From positions 1-45,478 of the forward strand of contig JAJTCN010000065.1 in the NCBI GenBank assembly GCA_021323335.1: 45,478 nt of DNA. Reading direction: 5' to 3'. Source of the DNA: Ramlibacter sp. Its GTDB lineage: Bacteria > Pseudomonadota > Gammaproteobacteria > Burkholderiales > Burkholderiaceae_C. Positions 19,874-34,810 of the stretch are shown one piece after another; the first letter of the stretch is position 1; each line of letters starts with the position of its first letter. Below the pieces are notes generated by a model that was given only the letters and a program-made list of their open reading frames with translations, searched no databases and was not told the origin of the DNA. Position numbers and translations under genes: made by a program.

Positions 19874-21585
19874 AGGACCGCGGACAGCAGGCCGGTGATG
19901 CCGATCGCCAGCGCGGCGATCGCATCGCCGGCGATCAAGCCGCCGCCGAACAGCGAGGTGCCGCTCATGTCGTGCGGCAGCTCGGTGTCTTTCTTCGTCC
20001 TGGCCTCGATGACGCTGGCCGCCACGCCGCCGGCGCCGAGCCACAGGGCGGTCGGCAGGTTGACGAAGCCGCCGAACGACATCGCATACGGCGACGGCAG
20101 CAGGATCGCGTCGACCACGAAGCCGCGCGGCCGCAGGCGCTTGCGCACCACTTCGATGACGAAACCGATGGCCACGCCGACCAGGATCGCGACGCGCTGG
20201 TAGGGCTTGTCGTCGGTGAGGCTGCGCAGCACGCCCACGAACTTGTACGTCATCGCGGAGCTCCACTCCGCCGGCTGCTGGCCGGCCTTCATCACCGTCT
20301 GGTCCTGCACCAGCACGGGATAGGCCGCCATGAACACGCGCGCGAACACCACCGCGAGCACCGCGCCGACCAGGATGCCCAGCACCTGGTAGCGGAACTG
20401 CAGCACGCGCGGCGTGCCCAGGCGCCAGCCCGTGGAGCGGTCCTGCTGCATGTCGCAGGCGACGCTGGTGGACACCAGCAGGATGGCGCCGGCCATCAGG
20501 CCCACGCCGGGATCCGCGAGCCCCATCAATGCCATCACCACGACCGACACCACGAAGGCGGACGAGATCGGGTTGGAGTCGCTGATCCCCACCGAGATGC
20601 CGTTGACCAGCGCGAACAGGAAGACGAGCGCCACGGCGACCAGCAGGAAGGCGAGCGGCTGCGCCAGCAGCAGGTGGCCCGTCGCCACCGTCGCCGCGGC
20701 CCACGCGATGACCCAGGCGACGAGACGGCCGCGATGGACGCGGCGCCAGTCGTCCGCGGGCGGCGGAGCCTGCGCGGCCCTCGCCCGGGCGCCGGGCAAT
20801 GCACGCCAGAAGATCAGCGCCAGGTCGACGGCCGCCGCGCCCATGATCATGCCCAGGGCGATCAGGAAGGTGATCTTGCGGAACGGGTCGCCGGGCTCGA
20901 GCCAGCCGATCGCCACGAACATCGGGGTCAGCGCCCATCCGAGCAGGCCGCCCACCACGGCCGCGACGCCGATGCGCGCGCCGACGACCATGCCGGCGCC
21001 GAATGTGGAGGCCGAGAACTCGATCGCGCCGAGCCAGCCGATGCGCCCGCCGGCGAGCCCCGCCAGCAGGCCCGCCGCCGCGCCGCCGCCGAGCTTGCCG
21101 ATCGAGCGCCGCAGCAGCGCCGGGTCGGTCAGCGCGCGCAGGATGTTCGCCACGGCCAGCCCGGACGGGAAGGTGAGCTGCAGCTTGTCCACCAGCACCG
21201 GCGTGTACAACATGCCCACGCCGACGCCGAACATGCCGATGCAGACGAAGTAGGCCACCAACTGCCAGGCTGGCGGCTGCGGCAGGCCCATCCAGACCAT
21301 CGCCTGCACCAGCACGCCCATGCCGCTCATGCTGGCCACCGAGGCCGCCGCCGTCTGGATGTAGTTGGCGCCGTGCCTGCCGTCGCGGCCGTAGCCCGCC
21401 GTGACGGCGGAGCCGAGCAGGCCCGCCAGCACTTGCCCGCCGACGAAGAAGCCGAGCGAGAAGTTCATGTACGCCGCCGTCACGCCGGCGAGCGGCCCGA
21501 GCACCAGCATGCCGGCGGCGGCGAGCAGGAGGTGATAGCGCCAGCTGCCCTCGGCGGGCAGCCAGCGCCAGCGTGGCGGCGTCAT
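19870..21585 (-). CDS. OPT-family transporter
   Basis: A 571-residue integral membrane protein with many hydrophobic segments (roughly 12-14), matching the oligopeptide transporter (OPT) superfamily. Landmarks are NFSLGFFVGGQVLAGLLG, FPSGLAVANILRAL, GISDSNPISSAFVV and SPYAMSFGGFVNLPTALWLG. OPT members move peptides or metal chelates; the substrate of this group is not known. It lies 42 bases downstream of the FAH-family gene on the same strand, separated by a short palindromic repeat. Its stop codon is inside the dispersed repeat at 19821-19873. Confidence 0.85.
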   Translation of the reverse strand: MTPPRWRWLPAEGSWRYHLLLAAAGMLVLGPLAGVTAAYMNFSLGFFVGGQVLAGLLGSAVTAGYGRDGRHGANYIQTAAASVASMSGMGVLVQAMVWMGLPQPPAWQLVAYFVCIGMFGVGVGMLYTPVLVDKLQLTFPSGLAVANILRALTDPALLRRSIGKLGGGAAAGLLAGLAGGRIGWLGAIEFSASTFGAGMVVGARIGVAAVVGGLLGWALTPMFVAIGWLEPGDPFRKITFLIALGMIMGAAAVDLALIFWRALPGARARAAQAPPPADDWRRVHRGRLVAWVIAWAAATVATGHLLLAQPLAFLLVAVALVFLFALVNGISVGISDSNPISSAFVVSVVVMALMGLADPGVGLMAGAILLVSTSVACDMQQDRSTGWRLGTPRVLQFRYQVLGILVGAVLAVVFARVFMAAYPVLVQDQTVMKAGQQPAEWSSAMTYKFVGVLRSLTDDKPYQRVAILVGVAIGFVIEVVRKRLRPRGFVVDAILLPSPYAMSFGGFVNLPTALWLGAGGVAASVIEARTKKDTELPHDMSGTSLFGGGLIAGDAIAALAIGITGLLSAVL

Positions 21586-21600
21586 CTCGCCAAGTATGTC

Positions 21601-21625
21601 GTCATTCCCGCGCAGGCGGGGATGA
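21601..21625. repeat. short REP-like palindrome between FAH and OPT genes
   Basis: GTCATTCCCGC, four bases GCAG, then GCGGGGATGAC form a near-perfect hairpin. It is the minimal, one-hairpin form of the element also found at 8237-8304 and 25771-25866, and could also attenuate transcription into the OPT gene. Confidence 0.75.
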
Positions 21626-21627
21626 CG

Positions 21628-22638
21628 TCAGTTGGGGCCGACCACGCGCTGTTCGATCGCGCCGAAGATGCTCTGCCCGTCCTTGCCCTTCATCTCGATG
21701 CGGATCGTGTCGCCGAAACGCATGAACTCGGTGCTGGGCTTGCCGTCCTGGATGGTTTCGATGGCCCGCTTCTCGGCGATGCAGCTGTAGCCCTTGGGCC
21801 ACTCCGTCTGGCCATTCGCGCCGGTCACGCCCTTGTTGCTGACCGTGCCGGAGCCGACGATGCTGCCGGCACGCACGTTGCGCGTCTTGCAGATGTGCGC
21901 GATCAGCTGGCCGAAGTGGAAGGTCATGTCGGGCCCGGCCTCGCACATGCCGACGCGGCGGCCGTTCCAGCTGCTTTGCAGCACGCCGGCGAGGCGGCCG
22001 CCCGACCAGGCGTCACCCAGTTCGTCGGGCGTGATGGCCACCGGGCTGAACGCCGTCGCCGGCTTGCTCTGGAAGAAGCCGAAGCCCTTGGCCAGCTCGT
22101 TCGGGATGAGGTTGCGCAGGCTCCAGTCGTTGGCGATCATCACCAGCCGCACGCCGTCGAGCGCCTGGTCCGGCGTCGCGCCCATCGGCACGTCGCCCGT
22201 GACCACCGCGATCTCGGCCTCGAAGTCGATGCCCCACGCCTCGTCGAGGAAGCGCGCGTCCTCCTGCGGCCCGAGGAAGTCGTCGCTGCCGCCCTGGTAC
22301 ATCAAGGGGTCTTCGTAGAAGCTCTTGGGCACCTCGGAGTTGCGGGCCGCGCGCACCAGCTCCACGTGGTTGATGTACGCCGAGCCGTCGGCCCACTGGT
22401 AGGCGCGCGGCAGCGGCGCCATGCACTGGGCAGGGTCGAACGGGAACGCGTGGCGCGCCTTGCCGTTGTTCAGCGTCTCGTACAGGTCCTGCAATTGCGG
22501 GGCGAGGAAGTTCCAGTCGTCCAGCACCTGCTGCAGCCGGCCCGCGATGCCGGTCGCATAATGGGCCGACTGCAGGTCGCGCGAGACCACCACCAGTTGC
22601 CCGTCGCGCGAGCCATCCCTGTACGTTGCAAGCTTCAT
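21628..22638 (-). CDS. fumarylacetoacetate hydrolase family protein
   Basis: A 336-residue cytoplasmic enzyme of the FAH superfamily. Metal-binding acidic residues appear in IDFEAEIAVVTGDVP, with further landmarks MIANDWSLRN, FGQLIAHICKTRNVRAGSIVGSGTVSN and FGDTIRIEMKGKDG. Family members hydrolyse fumarylacetoacetate or related acylpyruvates in aromatic amino acid breakdown, so this could be a true fumarylacetoacetase-type enzyme, but the substrate is not provable here. It is divergent from an IclR regulator, with an inverted repeat between the two starts, which suggests control of a catabolic step by that regulator. Confidence 0.88.
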   Translation of the reverse strand: MKLATYRDGSRDGQLVVVSRDLQSAHYATGIAGRLQQVLDDWNFLAPQLQDLYETLNNGKARHAFPFDPAQCMAPLPRAYQWADGSAYINHVELVRAARNSEVPKSFYEDPLMYQGGSDDFLGPQEDARFLDEAWGIDFEAEIAVVTGDVPMGATPDQALDGVRLVMIANDWSLRNLIPNELAKGFGFFQSKPATAFSPVAITPDELGDAWSGGRLAGVLQSSWNGRRVGMCEAGPDMTFHFGQLIAHICKTRNVRAGSIVGSGTVSNKGVTGANGQTEWPKGYSCIAEKRAIETIQDGKPSTEFMRFGDTIRIEMKGKDGQSIFGAIEQRVVGPN

Positions 22639-22679
22639 CGATTGCTCCCGCCAAAGCCATGCGCTAGAGTCCGCTGGAC

Positions 22680-22715
22680 ATTACGCATCGTGAAATGAAT
22701 TTACCTAATCGTAAT
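22680..22715. promoter_or_regulatory. inverted repeat, candidate IclR operator
   Basis: ATTACG (22680-22685) and CGTAAT (22710-22715) are perfect inverse complements flanking an AT-rich core that includes AAATgaATT. The 94-base region between the divergent FAH and IclR genes is unusually AT-rich for this genome. IclR proteins commonly bind palindromes in such positions. Confidence 0.5.
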
Positions 22716-22732
22716 TCTATCGGACGGCCCGA

Positions 22733-23515
22733 ATGAGCATCAAGGAGCGGGCGGGCATCCAGTCGGTGGAGGTGGGCTTCGCGCTGCTGCAGGTGCTGGG
22801 CGAAGCGCCGGGCCCGCTGATGCTGCGCGACCTGGCGCGCGCCGCCAACATGAGCGCCGCCAAGGCGCACCGCTACCTCGTGAGCTTCCAGCGCCTGCAA
22901 CTGGTGGTGCAGGACGCGGCGAGCACGCGCTACGACCTCGGGCCCGCCGCGCTGAAGCTGGGCCTGGCCTCGCTGTCGCGGCTGGACGCGATGAAGCTGG
23001 CGCGCGAACGGGTGGCGCTCCTGATGGAGGAGATCGGCCACACGCTGGCGCTGGCCGTCTGGGGCAACCAGGGACCCACCATCGTGCACTGGGAGGAGTC
23101 GCCTTCCGCCGTCACCGTGAACCTGCGGCTGGGGGACGTGATGCCGCTGCTGTCCTCCGCCACCGGCCAGTGCTTCGCCGCGTACGCGCCGAAGGACGCC
23201 ATCGCGCCGATGTTGAAGGAGGAACTGGCGCGCGCGCAGAAGCAGGGCCGCACCGACCTCCCGACTTCGATGGCCGAGGCCCGCGCCCTCTTCGACGCGG
23301 TGCGCAAGCGGGGCGCCTCGCGCGTGGTCGACACGCTGCTGCCCGGCATCGTGGCGTTCTGCGTGCCGGTGTTCGACTCCGACGGCCACATGGCGCTGGG
23401 CATGGTGGCGCTCGGCCCGGCCGGCAGCTTCGATTCCGAGTGGGGCGGCGCGGTGGAAAAGCCATTGCGCGCGGCGGCCTCGCAGCTTTCGAGCGACCTG
23501 GGGCACCGGGGGTGA
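22733..23515 (+). CDS. IclR-family transcriptional regulator
   Basis: A 260-residue regulator with an N-terminal winged helix-turn-helix (IQSVEVGFALLQVLGEAPG, LRDLARAANMSAAKAHRYLVSF) and a C-terminal IclR effector domain (GHTLALAVWGNQGPTIVHWEE, PLLSSATGQCFAAYAP, RGASRVVDTLLPGIVAFCVPVFDSDG). It is divergent from the FAH-family gene, its probable target. Its stop overlaps the GTG of the DUF3108 gene (GTGA), although no functional link is known. Confidence 0.92.
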   Translation: MSIKERAGIQSVEVGFALLQVLGEAPGPLMLRDLARAANMSAAKAHRYLVSFQRLQLVVQDAASTRYDLGPAALKLGLASLSRLDAMKLARERVALLMEEIGHTLALAVWGNQGPTIVHWEESPSAVTVNLRLGDVMPLLSSATGQCFAAYAPKDAIAPMLKEELARAQKQGRTDLPTSMAEARALFDAVRKRGASRVVDTLLPGIVAFCVPVFDSDGHMALGMVALGPAGSFDSEWGGAVEKPLRAAASQLSSDLGHRG

Positions 23516-24555
23516 AGCCCGCGCCGGCCGCAGCGACGGCGCGGCGGCTGGCGCCGCTCACCGGCGTCGTGCTCGCGGTCCACGTGGTCCTGTTGCAGCC
23601 GGAAGGCGAGAAGGTGGTTCCGCCGCCACCGGCGCCCTTCCACACCCGCACGATCGCGCCACCGCCACCCTCGCCATCACCGCCCGCCGCGACCGAGCCG
23701 GCCGCATCGCCCGCTCCCGCGCCAGCGCGCGTGGCTCCCCCGCCGGCGGCGCGGCCCCGGCCCGCAGTGGCCCAGGCACCCGAACCCGCACCCGCCCCCG
23801 AAGCCGCGCCACCCGCCGCTGCACCAGTCGCACCGGTCGCGCCAGTGACGCCCGCCGCACCCGCGCCCGCCGAAGCGCCGAACCGGCGCGCTGCCCAGGC
23901 CGCACCTGCCGTCGTCGTGTCCGTCCTGCCCTCCGTCCGCCTGCACTACGACGTGCAGGCCCAGTACCGCGGCTTCACGCTGGGGGGTCGAGCCGAACTG
24001 ACCTGGCGGCATGACGGCCACGCCTACGAAGCCCGGCTCGAAGCCTCGGCGCTCGGACGGCCATCGCGCGTGCAACGCAGCGTGGGCCGGGTGACGGCGC
24101 AGGGCCTGGCGCCCGACTACTTTTCCGACAAGAGCCGCAGCGAGAAGGCCACGCATTTCGACCGCGAGAAGAACCGGCTCGTCTTCAGCAACAACCGGCC
24201 CGACGCGCCGCTGGCCGAGGGCATGCAGGACCGGCTGAGCGTCGTGCTGCAACTGGCCTCGCTGGCGGCGGGGAGCCCCGACAGGCACGTGGCGGGAAGC
24301 ACGATCACGGTCCCGACCGCCGGCACCGGGGACGCGGAGAACTGGATCTTCTCAGTGGAAGGCGAGGAGGACCTGCGCCTGCCCGGGGGCGATGTGCGGG
24401 CCCTCAAGCTGCAGCGCTTGCCGCGCAAGGAGTACGACCAGAAGGTGGAGCTCTGGCTGGCGCCCCGCATGGATTACGCCCCCGTGCGCCTGCGTCTGAC
24501 AAACCCCAACGGTGACACGGTGGACCAGCGCTGGTCATCAACCGACAGGGGCTGA
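23512..24555 (+). CDS. DUF3108 protein with TonB-like Pro/Ala-rich linker
   Basis: A 347-residue protein of unknown function. After an N-terminal hydrophobic segment (LTGVVLAVHVVLL, about residues 16-28) comes about 100 residues very rich in Pro, Ala and Val (PPPSPSPPAATEPAASPAP, PVAPVAPVTPAAPAPA). This resembles the periplasm-spanning part of TonB. The C-terminal DUF3108 domain follows from about residue 140 (LHYDVQAQYRGFTLGGRAEL, RKEYDQKVELWLAPRMDYAPVRLRL). The GTG start at 23512 overlaps the iclR stop; no ATG start gives the hydrophobic anchor. It is probably anchored in the inner membrane with the domain in the periplasm. Confidence 0.78.
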   Translation: MKPAPAAATARRLAPLTGVVLAVHVVLLQPEGEKVVPPPPAPFHTRTIAPPPPSPSPPAATEPAASPAPAPARVAPPPAARPRPAVAQAPEPAPAPEAAPPAAAPVAPVAPVTPAAPAPAEAPNRRAAQAAPAVVVSVLPSVRLHYDVQAQYRGFTLGGRAELTWRHDGHAYEARLEASALGRPSRVQRSVGRVTAQGLAPDYFSDKSRSEKATHFDREKNRLVFSNNRPDAPLAEGMQDRLSVVLQLASLAAGSPDRHVAGSTITVPTAGTGDAENWIFSVEGEEDLRLPGGDVRALKLQRLPRKEYDQKVELWLAPRMDYAPVRLRLTNPNGDTVDQRWSSTDRG

Positions 24556-24672
24556 ATGTGCCCCAGCCTAAATTGCAGCCATGGCCAATCCGGCCGATGC
24601 CTGCGAAGTTCTGGTTGAGTGTCCACTTGAATCGGAGCGTCTTGCAGCCAGCTACAGGCTTAAGGAACAAAC

Positions 24673-24945
24673 ATGCAAATGCTTTACGACTCCGATTCCT
24701 TCGTGGTGGTGCACCTGCAGGCCAACGAGCCGGCAGAGGGCGAATCCCACCCGCAGATGGTGAGGCACGGCTTCGAGATCGTGGACAAGCGCTCCAACAA
24801 GGAGGTCTACCTCGACGGCTCCTGGGCCGACGCGTTCCAGCGCCAGATCAATGCATGGCAGCTGAATACCCCCACCCAGGAAGAGGTGGAAGAGACGCTC
24901 GACGGGTACGCCGAGCTGGCACAGAACCCCCTCGTCATCCACTGA
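24673..24945 (+). CDS. DUF3567 domain protein
   Basis: A 90-residue cytoplasmic protein that matches DUF3567, a short family confined largely to Burkholderiales: MLYDSDSFVVVHL, GFEIVDKRSNKEVYLDGSWA and a C-terminal acidic helix. The function is unknown. It has a fair ribosome site (AAGGAACAAAC) and stands alone between DUF3108 and a ChaN-like gene. A GC-rich hairpin follows. Confidence 0.85.
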   Translation: MQMLYDSDSFVVVHLQANEPAEGESHPQMVRHGFEIVDKRSNKEVYLDGSWADAFQRQINAWQLNTPTQEEVEETLDGYAELAQNPLVIH

Positions 24946-24957
24946 CGCGCCAGACCC

Positions 24958-24980
24958 CGCCGGGCCGGCACGGCCCGGCG
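24958..24980 (+). terminator. candidate terminator hairpin after the DUF3567 gene
   Basis: CGCCGGGCC (24958-24966) pairs perfectly with GGCCCGGCG (24972-24980) around a five-base loop, 13 bases after the stop codon. The following ATACCTTTCG has only a short T run, so termination strength is uncertain. Confidence 0.5.
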
Positions 24981-25027
24981 ATACCTTTCGTCGCAGGCGG
25001 CTGAGGCAGCACCGGTACCATCGGTGC

Positions 25028-25768
25028 ATGCGCTTCCCAGCAGCCGCCGTCCTTCTCCCCCTCCTCCTCCTCGCCGGATGCTCCGGCATCCCACGTGACC
25101 CCGAGCCGGCCAGTGCCCCCGCGGTCGACGTCCTGTTGCTGGGTGAGCAGCACGACGCCGCCGGCCATGCCCGCACGCACGAGCGCTGGGTGACCACCCT
25201 GGCGGACCAGGGGCGGCTCGCCGGGCTCGCGCTGGAGATGGCGGAGCAGGGCACGAGCACCGCGAAACTGCAACCCACCGCATCCGAACAGCAGGTGCAA
25301 CTGGCCCTGCGCTGGAACCGGGCGGCCTGGCCCTGGCAGCGCTATGCGCCGGCGGTGATGGCCGCCGTGCGCGCCGGCGTGCCCGTGGCCGGCGCCAACC
25401 TGCCGAAGGACCGGCAACGCCAGGCGATGCGCGACGACTTGCTGGACGGCCGGCTGCCGCCGCCGGCGCTGGCGGCGCAACGGCAGGCGGTGCGCGAAGG
25501 CCATTGCGACCTGGTTCCCGCGGAGCAGATCCCGCCGATGGCGCGCATCCAGATCGCGCGCGACGTCGCGATGGCGCACACCGTGGCGTCGCTGGCGCGG
25601 CCCGGCAAGACGGTGGTGCTGCTGGCGGGAGCCGGCCACGTGCGGCCGGATGTCGGCGTGCCGCTGCACCTGCCGGCCACCTTGTCGGTCCGGCCGGTGG
25701 AGTTGCCGCGGGAGGAGACCGGGCGGGATTATTGCGCGGAGTTGCGCAAGCAGATGGGCAAGCCCTGA
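25028..25768 (+). CDS. ChaN-family lipoprotein
   Basis: A 246-residue lipoprotein with the lipobox LLAGC (Cys18). The body fits the ChaN/haem-regulated lipoprotein family: VDVLLLGEQHDAAGHARTHE near the N-terminus (the GExH motif of the family), GLALEMAEQG, VPVAGANLP and a C-terminal VLLAGAGHVRPDVGVP. ChaN of Campylobacter binds a pair of haems at the outer membrane. Whether haem is bound here is unknown. It is a single gene, followed by a palindromic repeat. Confidence 0.85.
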   Translation: MRFPAAAVLLPLLLLAGCSGIPRDPEPASAPAVDVLLLGEQHDAAGHARTHERWVTTLADQGRLAGLALEMAEQGTSTAKLQPTASEQQVQLALRWNRAAWPWQRYAPAVMAAVRAGVPVAGANLPKDRQRQAMRDDLLDGRLPPPALAAQRQAVREGHCDLVPAEQIPPMARIQIARDVAMAHTVASLARPGKTVVLLAGAGHVRPDVGVPLHLPATLSVRPVELPREETGRDYCAELRKQMGKP

Positions 25769-25770
25769 CC

Positions 25771-25866
25771 GTCATTCCCGCGCAGGCGGGAATCCAGGGC
25801 TCCCGGAGAAAGAGGCGCCGCAGCGCCTCCTTCAATGCCCTGGACCCCCGCCTTCGCGGGGGTGAC
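25771..25866. repeat. paired REP-like element between chaN-like and aminotransferase genes
   Basis: GTCATTCCCGCGCAGGCGGG... at 25771-25799 is matched in inverse by CCCTGGACCCCCGCCTTCGC...GTGAC at 25838-25866, with a second hairpin (GGCGCCGCAGCGCC) in the middle. It is the longest copy of the element also present in recG. It lies between two genes that converge, so it may also act as a bidirectional transcription stop. Confidence 0.85.
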
Positions 25867-25872
25867 GGAGAG

Positions 25873-27204
<1,332 letters not shown>

Positions 27205-27257
27205 GGGAACTCCTGGAACGAGGCCCCATTTTGCCCCTTCGGCGACAATGCCGCGTT

Positions 27258-28100
27258 ATGTCCGACGCCTACATCCTGACGCTCTCCTGCCCCGACCGGC
27301 CCGGCATCGTCCATGCCGTCTCCGGTTTCCTGCTGGAGCGCGGCGGCAACATCGAGGAAGCCGCGCAGTACAACGACCACGACACCGGCCTGTTCTTCAT
27401 GCGGGTGCGCTTCGCCTGCGGCCAGCTGACGCAGGAGGACCTGCAGGCCCAGCTGAAGCACTTCGGCGAGGGCTACCGCATGGACTGGAAGCTGCACGCC
27501 GCGCGCCAGCCGATGAAGACGGTGATCTTCGTCAGCAAGGACGGCCATTGCCTCAACGACCTGCTGTTCCGGTGGAAGAGCGGGCTGCTGCCGCTGGACA
27601 TCCGCGCGATCGTCTCCAACCACCGCGAGTCCTACCAGCTGGCCGCCGGCTACAACGTGCCCTTCCACCACATCCCGGTGACCGCCGCCACCAAGGCGCA
27701 GGGCGAGGCGCGCCAGTACGAGGTGATCGAGTCGGAAGGCGCCGAGCTGGTGGTGCTGGCGCGCTACATGCAGATCCTGTCGGACGACCTGTGCCGCAAG
27801 CTGGCCGGTCGCGCCATCAACATCCACCACAGCTTCCTGCCCAGCTTCAAGGGCGCCAAGCCCTACTACCAGGCGCACGATCGCGGCGTGAAGCTGATCG
27901 GCGCGACCGCCCACTACGTGACCGCCGACCTCGACGAGGGTCCGATCATCGAGCAGGACGTCGCCCGGGTCGATCACTCGTATTCGGTGGAAAGCCTCAC
28001 CGCGCAGGGCCGCGACACCGAGAGCATGGTGCTGGCGCGCGCCGTCAAGTGGCACAGCGAGCACCGCGTGCTCATCAACGGCCACAAGACCGTGATCTTG
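27258..28100 (+). CDS. purU: formyltetrahydrofolate deformylase, stop codon missing
   Basis: PurU hydrolyses 10-formyltetrahydrofolate to formate and tetrahydrofolate, supplying formate for PurT and balancing one-carbon pools. The N-terminal ACT domain (YILTLSCPDRPGIVHAVSGF) and the C-terminal formyl hydrolase domain (KPMKT-like VIFVSKDGHCLNDLL, VSNHRESYQLA, NIHHSFLPSFKGAKPYYQAH, GATAHYVTADLDEGPIIEQD) are complete. The protein should end one or two residues after NGHKTVI (about 281 residues), but no stop occurs there; the frame runs out of register through glcD to 29642. The stop and part of the spacer before glcD seem to be deleted near 28100. The coordinates given cover the native part. Confidence 0.88.
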
Positions 28101-28113
28101 CTACAGTGCTGCC

Positions 28114-29607
28114 ATGAACGCCCCCGCCGATCCCGAAGTCCTGCAGCGCGCCGAACGGCAAGCCGCCGTGGTCGCCGCGCTGGAGCCGCTGCTGCCCCGC
28201 GGCGCCCTGCTCTGGCACCGCGAGGACACCACGCCCTACGAATGCGACGGCCTGACGGCCTACCGCCAGCGCCCGCTGGTGGTCGCGCTGCCCGAATCCG
28301 AGGCGCAGGTGCAGGCGGTGCTCAAGGCCTGCCACGCGCTGCAGGTGCCGGTGGTGGCGCGCGGCGCGGGCACCGGCCTTTCCGGCGGCGCGCTGCCGCA
28401 CCAGCTGGGCGTGACGCTGTCGCTGGCCAAGTTCAACGCCATCCGCAGCATCGACCCGGTGTCGCGCACGGCGGTGGTCGAGTGCGGCGTGCGCAACCTG
28501 GCGATCAGCGAGGCGGCCGCCAGCTACGGCCTGTACTACGCGCCCGACCCTTCGAGCCAGATCGCCTGCACCATCGGCGGCAACGTGGCCGAGAACTCCG
28601 GCGGCGTGCACTGCCTGAAGTACGGCCTGACCCTGCACAACGTGATGAAGGTGCGCGGCTTCACCGCGGCCGGCGAACCGGTGGAATTCGGCAGCGACGC
28701 GCTCGACGCCGCCGGCCTGGACCTGCTGTCGGTGGTCATCGGCAGCGAGGGCATGCTGGCCGTCGCGACCGAAGTGACGGTGAAGCTCATTCCCAAGCCC
28801 CAGCTCGCGCGTTGCATCATGGCCAGCTTCGACGACGTGCGCAAGGCGGGCGACGCCGTGGCCTCCGTGATAGCGGCCGGCATCATCCCCGCCGGTCTGG
28901 AGATGATGGACAAGCCGATGACGGCCGCCGTCGAGGACTTCGTGCACGCGGGCTACGACCTCATGGCCGAGGCCATCCTGCTGTGCGAGAGCGACGGCAC
29001 GCCCGAGGAGGTGGAGGAGGAGATCGGGCGCATGAGCGAGGTGCTGCGCAACGCCGGCGCCACCGCCATCGCCGTCAGCCGCGACGAGCAGGAGCGCCTG
29101 CGCTTCTGGAGCGGCCGCAAGAACGCCTTCCCCGCCTCCGGCCGCATCAGCCCCGACTACATGTGCATGGACTCCACCATCCCGCGCAAGCGGCTGGCGG
29201 ACATCCTGCTGGCCATCCAGGAGATGGAGAAGAAGTACGGGCTGCGCTGCGCCAATGTTTTCCATGCCGGCGACGGCAACCTGCACCCGCTGATCCTGTT
29301 CGACGCCAACGACGCCGACCAGCTGCATCGCTGCGAGCTGTTCGGCGCCGACATCCTGGAGACCAGCGTGGCGATGGGCGGCACGGTGACGGGCGAGCAC
29401 GGCGTCGGCGTCGAGAAGCTCAACTCCATGTGCGTCCAGTTCAGCGAGCCGGAACTGCAGCAGATGCGGGGCGTGAAGCTGGCGTTCGACCCGCAGGGCC
29501 TGCTCAATCCCGGCAAGGTCGTCCCCACGCTGAACCGCTGCGCCGAGTACGGGAAGATGCTGGTCCGGGGCGGCCGCATCGCCCACCCCGACCTGCCGCG
29601 CTTCTAG
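28114..29607 (+). CDS. glcD: FAD-linked glycolate/D-lactate oxidase subunit GlcD
   Basis: A 497-residue flavoprotein of the FAD-binding PCMH family. It shows PVVARGAGTGLSGGALP, PDPSSQIACTIGGNVAENSGG, VIGSEGMLAVATEVTVKL, the C-terminal NVFHAGDGNLHPLILFD and TGEHGVGVEK, all typical of GlcD, which oxidises glycolate to glyoxylate together with GlcE and GlcF. Those partners are not in the window, so a D-lactate or other 2-hydroxyacid dehydrogenase remains possible. The gene begins 14 bases after the damaged purU end; CTACAGTGCTGCC before the ATG has no clear ribosome site. It converges on the exoprotein gene. Confidence 0.9.
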   Translation: MNAPADPEVLQRAERQAAVVAALEPLLPRGALLWHREDTTPYECDGLTAYRQRPLVVALPESEAQVQAVLKACHALQVPVVARGAGTGLSGGALPHQLGVTLSLAKFNAIRSIDPVSRTAVVECGVRNLAISEAAASYGLYYAPDPSSQIACTIGGNVAENSGGVHCLKYGLTLHNVMKVRGFTAAGEPVEFGSDALDAAGLDLLSVVIGSEGMLAVATEVTVKLIPKPQLARCIMASFDDVRKAGDAVASVIAAGIIPAGLEMMDKPMTAAVEDFVHAGYDLMAEAILLCESDGTPEEVEEEIGRMSEVLRNAGATAIAVSRDEQERLRFWSGRKNAFPASGRISPDYMCMDSTIPRKRLADILLAIQEMEKKYGLRCANVFHAGDGNLHPLILFDANDADQLHRCELFGADILETSVAMGGTVTGEHGVGVEKLNSMCVQFSEPELQQMRGVKLAFDPQGLLNPGKVVPTLNRCAEYGKMLVRGGRIAHPDLPRF

Positions 29608-29616
29608 CGCCTCACG

Positions 29617-34685
<5,069 letters not shown>

Positions 34686-34709
34686 TGCGGGTGCTCCTGC
34701 GACTCAACG

Positions 34710-34738
34710 AAGGTAGCACAGCGTTACATTGATCGCAA
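34710..34738 (-). promoter_or_regulatory. putative promoter of the exoprotein gene
   Basis: On the minus strand TTGCGA (34738-34733) and TACCTT (34715-34710) stand 17 bases apart, upstream of a good ribosome site (AGGAGCACCCGCA) and the ATG at 34685. The match to sigma-70 hexamers is moderate. Confidence 0.4.
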
Positions 34739-34810
34739 TGCGTTCCCGGACGCCGCCGGGCGGGCCGGCCCGGCCGCGTGAAGTAGTGCCGACGCGCGCG
34801 GCGGCGCCTG

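Noticed and set aside
19972..22698. A 908-residue open frame on the plus strand over the OPT and FAH genes
   Set aside because: It is antisense to two well-matched families, is rich in Arg/His/Ala/Gln with no recognisable motif, and is the usual long antisense frame of GC-rich DNA.
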